From an uncultured Chitinophaga sp. (GTDB lineage: Bacteria > Bacteroidota > Bacteroidia > Cytophagales > Cyclobacteriaceae), in the NCBI GenBank assembly GCA_902168205.1, contig CABHOK010000008.1, forward strand, positions 150,500 through 214,499: a stretch of DNA of 64,000 nucleotides. The letters run 5' to 3'. Positions 28,701 to 35,362 of the stretch are shown here, piece after piece. Every line of letters begins with the position of its first letter. Within the stretch, counting starts at the first letter, position 1. The notes under the pieces were generated by a model. It did no database searches, was not told the origin of the DNA, and saw only the letters and a list, made by a program, of their open reading frames with translations. A program made the translations under genes and the position numbers.

Positions 28701-30649
28701 TGCGCTGTAGTACCCGCAGTAGCTAAGTTAGCCGTTAACGAAGTTGGTGAAACAACAATTACCGGTGGTTGTGCCGTAGCCTGTTGTACTACATTGGACA
28801 CGTCAGAAAAATTACCGAAAAAATCAGCAGACTTGATGGCGAAGTAATATATAGTGCCTCCCAGTAAACCTGTAACTGTATATTCTTCATCAGTACCTGC
28901 CGGTTGAGGAGCCGGAGGATTTACCACTGGTGTCGCTGAACTGAAATTACCTTCTGTTATCGGAGAAGTTGAGTAACGTATATCATATACCGAAGCTGAA
29001 CCATTTCCGGCATCAACAGGCGAAGTCCATGTTAAGGTAACGGATGTGATTGTAACATCGGTAGCCGCCAGGTTCGTGATAGCAGCTGGCGCATCACCAT
29101 CGTCTTCCTGCAATGCGGCAAAAGCATTTACTCTTCCTGCGCCAAGCTTGCCGGCAAAAGCAGGATCAGCTGCATCTATATTATCTACTGTTGAGATCAG
29201 GCGGCCGCGTAACATCTCAGGTGTAAAACCAGTGCCACCATATTTTGAAACGATCAACGCTGCTACACCCGATACGTGTGGACACGCCATGGATGTTCCC
29301 TGGAAGTATGCATATTGTCCTCCGGCAACTGTACTCAATACACCGTGCGGATCGTTGTTTACAAACGTCTCTCCTCCCGGTGCACCTATATCTACCCATG
29401 TACCATAGTTAGAATACCATCCTTTTTTATCCTGGTTGGTAAGGCCAGATACCGCGAGTGTCGGCTCATAGAAACCGGGATAGTATGATGCATCGCTGTC
29501 GCTGTTACCTGCAGCAAAGATTACGATACCACCGCGCATCGGTCCGATCTGATTTCCATCTTCATCTGTACCAGCTTCTGCAATAAAGTAGTCGATCGCA
29601 TCGAGTACGGCCTGCTCAAATACATTGGGGTTGGTATAGCCCCAGCTGTTCTGCGATATAACGGCACCGTTGTCGGCACCATATATATAGGTCTCAGCAA
29701 AGCCTCCGGTACCGACAGCACCAAACGCAGCGCACGACATTACCTTAACACCGTCCCCGGAACCGGAACCTCCGGCAACACCCGCTACACCAACACCGTT
29801 GTTGGTAATCGCAGCAATGGTACCTGCAGTGTGTGTACCGTGATCATCCGGTGCTATATCTCCCGTGTTATCACCAAAGCCATAGCCGTTGATATCATCT
29901 ACGTAACCATTATTATCATCATCGAGATCATTGTTGGGGATCTCATCTATATTTACCCAGACGTTTTTATCCAGATCAGGGTGATTTACCTGTATACCGC
30001 CGTCGGTAACAGCGACAATTACTTGCGAGTTACCAGTCTCAAGGCCCCATGCCTGGAAGAGACTGATATCAGACCCCACCGTTCCACCGGCTTGTCCTGT
30101 GTTATTATAGTGCCATTGATTCGCGAGTAACGGATCGTTCGATGGGCCTGGTAAAGTTGCCGGTGCATGGAACGTCTTTTCATCTACGCGCGCAAAACCA
30201 AAGTCCTTGCGATCGGAACCGATTATACTTTTCTTATATACCGGTTCAGCTTTCTCAATTTGTTCGATGGATTGAAACGAAGCTATAGCCGCGAGCACGG
30301 ACCCCGCCTTGTCCATTTCAATTTCATACCAGCGATGCAAACCATACTTACGGTGCTTGGCTTCAAATTTACCTGCATCGCGGAATACGCGTTTGATACC
30401 GCTCACCTTGTGTTTAACACTGGCAGCATCAATCGAAGTAATTCCTGTTAACACCACGTTGTTGGCATTCCTGGACACGCGGGCGTGTTCAAGTTGTTGA
30501 GCGAGTTCTTCCGATACTTTAATACGGAAGATCCCTTGTTCGAGAGCAGCTCGTTGCTGAGCGTGCACCTGATTAGCGAGGACAGCTAACCACACTGCGA
30601 CCAGTTGCATACATACCGATCGCTGAAGAAACCAGTAAAATTGCTTCAT
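22727..30649 (-). CDS. Giant secreted subtilisin-like protease with many Ig-like modules, T9SS cargo
   Basis: 2640 residues. Signal peptide 1-30; an I9-like prodomain about 38-145; S8 peptidase domain about 165-505 with catalytic Asp216 (VTDGGIQ, Gly instead of the usual Ser/Thr after Asp), His270 (DDHGTHTAG), oxyanion Asn382 (AAGNS) and Ser453 (QGTSMACPH). After it: an FN3 domain (about 525-625), then many approximately 95-residue ASH/choice-of-anchor-D-like repeats (PTSLTANLATAGT..., GTYEQALHIFSNDP...), an inserted alpha/beta segment (ILTPDNNVTDLEAILDAYDD), two near-duplicate lectin-like modules (about 26195-26750 and 24195-24750) and one choice-of-anchor-J-like module between them. The C-terminus is a T9SS sorting domain (LDIYPVPVQDELTIRLK, ending RKFIKE). 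Probably a cell-surface or released protease acting on proteins or peptides outside the cell. One of the largest genes of the window; no frameshift seen. Confidence 0.93.
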   Translation of the reverse strand: MKQFYWFLQRSVCMQLVAVWLAVLANQVHAQQRAALEQGIFRIKVSEELAQQLEHARVSRNANNVVLTGITSIDAASVKHKVSGIKRVFRDAGKFEAKHRKYGLHRWYEIEMDKAGSVLAAIASFQSIEQIEKAEPVYKKSIIGSDRKDFGFARVDEKTFHAPATLPGPSNDPLLANQWHYNNTGQAGGTVGSDISLFQAWGLETGNSQVIVAVTDGGIQVNHPDLDKNVWVNIDEIPNNDLDDDNNGYVDDINGYGFGDNTGDIAPDDHGTHTAGTIAAITNNGVGVAGVAGGSGSGDGVKVMSCAAFGAVGTGGFAETYIYGADNGAVISQNSWGYTNPNVFEQAVLDAIDYFIAEAGTDEDGNQIGPMRGGIVIFAAGNSDSDASYYPGFYEPTLAVSGLTNQDKKGWYSNYGTWVDIGAPGGETFVNNDPHGVLSTVAGGQYAYFQGTSMACPHVSGVAALIVSKYGGTGFTPEMLRGRLISTVDNIDAADPAFAGKLGAGRVNAFAALQEDDGDAPAAITNLAATDVTITSVTLTWTSPVDAGNGSASVYDIRYSTSPITEGNFSSATPVVNPPAPQPAGTDEEYTVTGLLGGTIYYFAIKSADFFGNFSDVSNVVQQATAQPPVIVVSPTSLTANLATAGTTAQTLTIANTGAGTLNYTIDLAPGFATVQPDSGSVAPSGSQDVTVTFDASGLLAGTYEQALHIFSNDPASDTVTVPLTLEVTNNGVPIASVEPDTLDFGDVFETGSKIRSITLANAGSEPLEITGITSNNTDFTTSFASAITLAAFQDTTVQVTYTASSLGVSSGIISIASNDPANPVLSVAVVGEGVVAPAIEVTPDSLSATLNTDKTSTTTLTVKNTGGSDLEFSVAVVSEAPATVAAVKTITVPVSGTSTSGALEKRVASSGYTNQVKLKTPRKLATVSNVLILTPDNNVTDLEAILDAYDDIEADIYPKASLPAITLADLEGYDIVVTSNNTQWLGNGSVEPEVIGDLLADYIDDGGKVIVNQFVYSYDAWKLEGRFIDEQYGPFIPSTTDAEVVAELGDILAPGHPLLEGVSELEYSGYVQNVSLAPGAVAVAEWDNGQLFLAANSDVVALNLLPSLGNGGPLQWTGDLGTIYENAVHYLAGASFVSVDPSEGTVAPGSQIDLEVTFDATGLNAGIYTASVDIANNTPNQELVSVPAVLTVLGAEFIVTPDSLSEELEKGQTVTRTLVLQNNGPDDHNYTVSIAGALGASVTKITTKQTQAGAATSAADKVKRNASARQAIDVAGKAALSLRENNAASRAAVVQASTTQYGTDFENFAAGDISGQEGWFGQFGNWTVDSTNPFSGAQHFRSAADGFGLTQAVSPTVAIGTESKSTATLKVNIQGTGVTWQIIPQSPSAGFVNTRIQFNPDGTVSALVSDGAGGAGFESIGTTPSGYFDLTIEVDRDSSYFHVYFDEIKVFTGQGFAGSIEEIFFLSLMEVAGPTLDIDDFRIIDGTNEEAPEFISVSPTSGNLPSGASVELAVTFDAGDLEFGTYSANINIDIDGSKLNVPATLAVVGDPAIKVSPTVLQAVVDYKQDTTHVFRIHNTGGRPLEYSLQVIGASTDVANLPAKPVSKFTNAKSDKRILDKIAKDNAASKSAVKKPAAIQVLAGTSLLQEDFEDASFPPGGWSVVDNAGSGITWKFAAAYEESNYAGTGEAATASSDAFGTGEFDTELITPVISTAGYKNIAVQYNANYQNYAGLDFLDLDIQVDGGAWTTVLSWNEDHGLNREPSGEAVTVELGEYLNTASSFRLRWHYYDPNTDDWDWYAQIDDVVILGNPRAWLTVEPSSGIVPVQGVADIAATFDASDIEAGSYVSGILVTSNAPADPLVGVVASLTVREPAVISVDPDSLHQQLPIGGIATQTLTITNSGESTLKYAFGNTPVPAAASVLKVAGERKAPKATRTTPTAATADLRDARAFVATAPAKKLSAELYVTGFEEFATGDIDGQEGWEGQWGNWTVETENPFEDAQHFRGLADGLGQSLGFSPVVPIGTDPISSTSMRLNVQGSNVTWQIIPQSPTAELVNTRFEIAPDGSLSALVQDSVGNASYAPIDYTLPSGYFEFRIDVERATSIFRIYIDGVEIFEGQGFAGDIEQVVTFSLMEEAGPTFDIDNLAIYDGPALTPWLAYTPKSGTVPPGGSATVTVTFNAADLTQGWYADTLRIASNDPENSPVLVPVTLEVIGNRPPVLDEIDSVEVIELGSIEVTFTATDADGDPVTVQLIENLPFITQTSSANGTATYSIVPAIGHAGEYDLPVLATDSTGAIDSATFHLSVIPYGVESYSLVNTSNGQVLTTFTDSVTIDVGSINLYNVTIRANTNPATVGSVRFIKDGTNANLVNTPPYNFNPFFLYQFTSGTHTLRANAYTRVNGTGTAGKSLLAHVTILNSSAVTDLDVVRSNGVKLADLEDSSTINTSQQYYNSINIRANVAGSAVKSVVFELNGVHYRTDNNAPYALSGNGPNGTDTPWPAQPGIYTLKATPYSYFNGTGAAGAPTFITFEVTNGATSARAAAPDDLGEENGVFGLDIYPVPVQDELTIRLKGKAEGNVGVVIHNTQGIALFNAHGEASAFRNYKVSTTKLGLAPGVYFVQVQLANGKREIRKFIKE

Positions 30650-30966
30650 CAGTCAGGGTTATTTAGAGTTATACAAAAAAGACAATAGAATAACACCGGG
30701 CTCATTTGTCCCCCTTCAAAAAAACATTAGCACATAATCTGAATAAAAACCGGTGGTTGTGATTCGATATTAAACTAGCCTATAGTTATACGGTGGTTGA
30801 TAACAACGATCGAATCACATGCTGAAAGTAGATAAAAATATATCTATATACCCAACAACAAGGTGTAAAAAAATAAAAAATTTCTGTGAGCGGCTGGTGT
30901 CTAAACATATATAGGATGAACGTTATAACAGTCGTTCATCCTATATATAGTATAATTACTTCATCA
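30650..30966. other. 317-bp intergenic stretch
   Basis: Between two minus-strand genes, AT-rich. It must contain the subtilase promoter, but no clear TAnnTTTG was found. It ends with the long hairpin at 30907-30948. No small ORF was convincing. Confidence 0.6.
30907..30948. terminator. 16-bp perfect hairpin after the permease gene
   Basis: ATATATAGGATGAACG (30907-30922) and CGTTCATCCTATATAT (30933-30948) are perfect inverted repeats with a 10-nt loop, 18 bp beyond the permease stop codon on the minus strand. No T run follows, so it may stabilise a 3' end rather than terminate by itself. Confidence 0.55.
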
Positions 30967-33399
30967 TCACTCGGTACGCAATGATTGTATCGGATTGGAC
31001 AGTGATGCCTTCAATGCCTGGTAACTGACAGTAACGGTTACAATAAGGAATACACAAATGAAACTAAGTATATATGTTGCTACATCAATAGCAGTATGAT
31101 ACGTGAAATTCTGCAGCCATTTGTTCAGAAAATAATAAGACAACGGTACGGCTACTACAAAACCCGCCAGCAGCAACCACGCAAAGTCTCTATATATAAG
31201 ATTAAGAATACTGGCAACACTTGCTCCGAGCACTTTGCGTACACCAATCTCTTTAAACTTGCGTTGCACCACGAATAGGACAAGTCCATATACTCCGAGA
31301 CAGGAGATCAATATAGCGATAGCTGTAAACGACTGGATGATCTTGCCGAAGTTCTGATAATCCTGGTATTGCTGATCCAGTTGCTGATCGAGGAAGTTAA
31401 ACTCGAACGTCTTTTCAGGAAACATGTTACTCCACTGATCGCGAAGTTTATCTATAGTTTGCTGCACGTTGGCGTTTTCAAATTTTATACTGAGCGTAGT
31501 AAACTGGTTGGGATTTAACTCGATCACCATGGAAGATATAGGCGCTGCAAGCGATGAGAAATGGAAGTCCTTTACCACACCAATCACTTTACCTTCTTTG
31601 CCTTCGCGGTTGATGGTTTTTCCCAGGGCTTTTTCCGGAGTGTCCCATTTGAATTCGGTCACAGCACTTTCGTTGACGATATAGGCTGATGCCTGATCGG
31701 TACCATAATCTTTTGAGAATGCGCGACCGGCGATAACATTCATATCATAGGTCTTCATGAAATCATAATCAACCGACATGTTCGCGATGAAGAGATTGTC
31801 CTCTTGCGTGAAGCCTTCCGGTATCGTGCCGCGATACGTAGCACCCAGACCGGGAGCGTTAGAAGAAAGTGCAGTGCCTTTTACACCGGTCTGATTTTCC
31901 ACCAGGTCGCGGAAGGTTTGCAGTCGTACGGCAAATACGGAATCTTTACCGGCAAATATACCATTGAGGTTCTGGCTGAATAACGGCACCGTGATGACTT
32001 GTTCCTTCTGAAAACCGAGCGGGAGGTTGTTGAGATAACGAAGCTGCTTCATGATCATCAGTGAACCGATCAGCAACGTACAGGCTATCGCTAACTGAAA
32101 TACCACGAGCACCTTCCGAAACAACTGACTTCCATAATTTACTTTATCGCCTTTGAGGGAGTTTACAGACTCGAACTGCGTAATGAAGTATGCCGGATAT
32201 CCGCCCGCGAGCAGTGTTATCGACAGTAAGAGTATAAAAGAGATCGTGAGCAGGTATGCATCGGTTACCTGTCCGAAAACCAGTTGCTTGCCAGTGAAAT
32301 CATTCAGCAACGGCAATGTAGCATAGAATACTGCGAATGACAGCGCGAATGCAATGAGACAGAACAAAAAGCTTTCGGCCAGGAATTGGACAATAAGCTG
32401 ATACTTGAGTGAACCTAAAATCTTGCGAATACCAATTTCCTTGATGCGTGTAAACGATTGTGCCGTGGAGAGGTTGATATAGTTTATACAGGCAATGAGA
32501 AGTGTAAGTATACCAACACCACCAAAGATATAAATGGTCGTCATGGAACTCGTGGACGATGGTTCTGCCAGCATGGTAGAACGTAAATGTATATCGGTAA
32601 GCGGCATCAAATTAAATACCTGCCCGACCAGGAAATTAGGCTGCGCATATTTCTTCAGAAAAGCCTGCATATTCTGATCAACGTTAGCAGGATCGGCACC
32701 GGGCTTGAGCAATATATAGGTATAGGAATGGCTGATGATAAAATTGACAGAGAGATTAAGGCGCATCACTTTTGCAGCCTGATCATTCTCGAGGTGATAC
32801 ATGCTTTCGTAAGGCACAAGCATATTGAAGCGGAGATGCGAGTTCTCCGGAAAATTCTTTACCACACCAATTACTTTAAAAGGATGCTTGCCTCCGAATA
32901 CAAGCGACTCCCCGATCGGGTTCTGATCGCCAAAATATTTCACCGCCATCGCTTCGTTGATCAAAACCGTATTAGGCTCGGTTAATGCGTTCGCGGGATT
33001 ACCTTTAACAAACTCGAACGTAAACATGTTCAGCAAGGTAGAGTCTGCAAAGTATATATCTGTCTCCTCGAACGATTCATTGCGTTCACCGCGCGATATA
33101 CTTACGTTGCGTCCATACACACGCGCAGTCTCTTCTACTTCCGGAAAGAAATCTTTCATAGCCGGTGCAATAGGCGGTGGCGATGTCGCCAGCTTCAAAC
33201 CGTTGGGTGCTGTATAAGCCAGCCGGTATAAGCGATCTGCTTTCTGGTGAAATGTATCGTAGCTTAACTCCGATCGTATATACGAAATGATGAGGAGCGA
33301 TAACGCCAGTCCGCACGTCAACCCGATAAAGTTGATGAGCGAATACGTCTTATGCTTGAGGATGTTGCGTACTGCAGTTTTAAAAAAGTTACGAAGCAT
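30967..33399 (-). CDS. FtsX/MacB-type ABC transporter permease
   Basis: 810-residue inner-membrane protein with two halves, each a periplasmic MacB-PCD-like domain followed by an FtsX membrane domain. The N-terminal TM helix is at about 21-42 (SLINFIGLTCGLALSLLIIS); the first FtsX block (about 285-420) contains SFTRIKEIGIRKILGSLKYQL, and the last (about 675-800) contains RKFKEIGVRKVLGASVASIL and ends TVSYQALKASLSNPIQSLRTE. This 'MLRNFFKTAVRNILKHKTYS' type is greatly expanded in Bacteroidota, usually in groups with an ATPase; here no ABC ATPase gene is adjacent, so its ATPase partner must be elsewhere. Role: transport or signalling across the envelope, substrate unknown. Confidence 0.93.
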   Translation of the reverse strand: MLRNFFKTAVRNILKHKTYSLINFIGLTCGLALSLLIISYIRSELSYDTFHQKADRLYRLAYTAPNGLKLATSPPPIAPAMKDFFPEVEETARVYGRNVSISRGERNESFEETDIYFADSTLLNMFTFEFVKGNPANALTEPNTVLINEAMAVKYFGDQNPIGESLVFGGKHPFKVIGVVKNFPENSHLRFNMLVPYESMYHLENDQAAKVMRLNLSVNFIISHSYTYILLKPGADPANVDQNMQAFLKKYAQPNFLVGQVFNLMPLTDIHLRSTMLAEPSSTSSMTTIYIFGGVGILTLLIACINYINLSTAQSFTRIKEIGIRKILGSLKYQLIVQFLAESFLFCLIAFALSFAVFYATLPLLNDFTGKQLVFGQVTDAYLLTISFILLLSITLLAGGYPAYFITQFESVNSLKGDKVNYGSQLFRKVLVVFQLAIACTLLIGSLMIMKQLRYLNNLPLGFQKEQVITVPLFSQNLNGIFAGKDSVFAVRLQTFRDLVENQTGVKGTALSSNAPGLGATYRGTIPEGFTQEDNLFIANMSVDYDFMKTYDMNVIAGRAFSKDYGTDQASAYIVNESAVTEFKWDTPEKALGKTINREGKEGKVIGVVKDFHFSSLAAPISSMVIELNPNQFTTLSIKFENANVQQTIDKLRDQWSNMFPEKTFEFNFLDQQLDQQYQDYQNFGKIIQSFTAIAILISCLGVYGLVLFVVQRKFKEIGVRKVLGASVASILNLIYRDFAWLLLAGFVVAVPLSYYFLNKWLQNFTYHTAIDVATYILSFICVFLIVTVTVSYQALKASLSNPIQSLRTE

Positions 33400-33530
33400 G
33401 GGGTTAGATTTTTAATACCTGAGGATAACGAAAAGCGTTCGTGAGGGATGTTCTTTTTATGAGAACAGCAAAACAGACGTGTCCAGCGGCTGCAGCCCTG
33501 GTAAATTACCGCGTCTGGCGGGAGAATGAA

Positions 33531-35216
33531 TTATCGTGATTTGAAAACAACCTGTATCAGCAACGCTGCCATAATCACGACAGCACAGCCGATAAAGTTG
33601 TATAACAGAAAAGCAATGTCGGTATAGAAAAAGCAGTAAAGCACTACGCACTCCGCCACCAACGCGGCTATGAATACAGCATTGCCCTTTACATGCTTCA
33701 CATAAAATGCCGTTAAAAATATACCCAGGATGGTGCCGTAAAAAAGCGACCCCACAATATTTACAAATTGAATAAGGTTCTCGGCAAATGTAGCCAGCAT
33801 GGCAAAGACCATCGCCAGTATAGCCCACAAGGCTGTGAACCATCGCGATGCTGCGAGGTAGTGTGCAGCGTCTGCTTCCTTTTGTACAGCTCGCTTATAT
33901 ATATCTACCGTGGTAGTTGATGCCAGTGCATTCAACTCGCCCGCCATAGACGACATGGCTGCTGAAAACATTACCGCGAGCAACAGTCCTATAATTCCGT
34001 TTGGCAAATGATTCAGTACGAAGTTCAGAAATATATAGTCGCGATCCTGAGTTTTTGCTCCGGGGATAGCTTTCGCGATGGTAGCTTTAACCGAATCGCG
34101 TATCGTGGTTTCCTGCTGCGCGATGACTTTCACATTCTGGCTGTTCTTTTTTATACCGTCTTCATCATCCGCATGTATAGCATCTACGAGTTGATCGACC
34201 GATGCGCGTTTCTTCTGGTATAGATTCGTATAGTCTTGTTCGTATCCTTTCAGCACTTCGGCCTGTTCTGTTTTCAGCGCACGCTCCTTCAACACGGTGT
34301 TGTGAAATACGGGCGACTGATGAAAGAGATAAAATACAAATACCATGATACCTATAAAGAGAATCATGAACTGCATCGGGATTTTCAACAGCCCGTTGAA
34401 CATAAGTCCTAACCGGCTCTCAGCAATGGAAGAACCACTGAGGTAACGCGCTACCTGCGATTGATCGGTTCCGAAATAGGACAGGAATAAAAATGTACCG
34501 GCTATAAGTCCTGACCATATATTATAGCGGTCGCTCAGGTTGAATTCCAGGTTCACCAGGTTCAGCTTGCCTAAACTTCCCGCCAATACAACGGTATCGC
34601 TAAACGACACATCCTTCGGGAGCATGCTATAGGCAAGAACACCTGCGAGGATCATACCGATCATGATCACTGCCATCTGCTGACGCTGCGTAAGACTCAC
34701 AGCCTTTGTACCTCCGGATACTACATATATAATTACCAGCGAGCCGATAAGAATGGTAGTAACGGATGTAGGCCAGCCCAGAATGGTAGACAGAACCAGT
34801 GCCGGAGCAAACAACGTTATACCGGCCGAGAGTCCGCGAAGAATCAAAAATAGTATAGCCGCCAGTAGTCTTGTCTTCAGATCGAAGCGTGTCTCCAGGT
34901 ATTCATACGCGGTATATACTTTCAGCTTATAATATATAGGCACCATGGTTACCGAGATGATGACCATGGCAATGGGTAATCCAAAATAGAATTGCAGAAA
35001 GCGCATGCCATCTTCAATGGCCTGCCCCGGTGTTGACAAAAATGTTATAGCACTGGCCTGTGTCGCCATGATGGATATACCGATCATCCACCACTTCATG
35101 GAGTTGTCGCCCTTCAGGTAGCCTTCAATGTTGCGTGCGCCTTTGGTTCGCCAGGTTCCGTAGAGCACGATAAATGCAATGGTTCCAAAGAGTATTACCC
35201 AATCCAGATAATTCAT
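33531..35216 (-). CDS. Sodium:solute symporter (SSS family)
   Basis: 561-residue inner-membrane symporter with about 13 transmembrane helices. N-terminus MNYLDWVILFGTIAFIVLYG, then the SSS hallmarks GDNSMKWWMIGISIMATQASAITFLSTPGQA and YVVSGGTKAVSLTQRQQMAVI. A charged loop (about 295-360; rich in E, K, Q) interrupts the helices, larger than in basic members. It imports an organic solute with Na+. The PIG-L deacetylase gene lies 146 bp upstream on the same strand; the two may form a unit that deacetylates an external N-acetyl compound and takes up the product, which is an inference from position only. Confidence 0.92.
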   Translation of the reverse strand: MNYLDWVILFGTIAFIVLYGTWRTKGARNIEGYLKGDNSMKWWMIGISIMATQASAITFLSTPGQAIEDGMRFLQFYFGLPIAMVIISVTMVPIYYKLKVYTAYEYLETRFDLKTRLLAAILFLILRGLSAGITLFAPALVLSTILGWPTSVTTILIGSLVIIYVVSGGTKAVSLTQRQQMAVIMIGMILAGVLAYSMLPKDVSFSDTVVLAGSLGKLNLVNLEFNLSDRYNIWSGLIAGTFLFLSYFGTDQSQVARYLSGSSIAESRLGLMFNGLLKIPMQFMILFIGIMVFVFYLFHQSPVFHNTVLKERALKTEQAEVLKGYEQDYTNLYQKKRASVDQLVDAIHADDEDGIKKNSQNVKVIAQQETTIRDSVKATIAKAIPGAKTQDRDYIFLNFVLNHLPNGIIGLLLAVMFSAAMSSMAGELNALASTTTVDIYKRAVQKEADAAHYLAASRWFTALWAILAMVFAMLATFAENLIQFVNIVGSLFYGTILGIFLTAFYVKHVKGNAVFIAALVAECVVLYCFFYTDIAFLLYNFIGCAVVIMAALLIQVVFKSR

Positions 35217-35362
35217 GCAAACGCGCGGGTTAACCAGTAATATAAAAATATTTGCACAACCATTACTCCGATAACAAGCCAGTACCAGTGCTGCCAGGAA
35301 CTAAATATAGGGGGCTTCATTTGCGTGTTTACGTTGTTACGTGTTTGGGTGTGTACGTTTTG

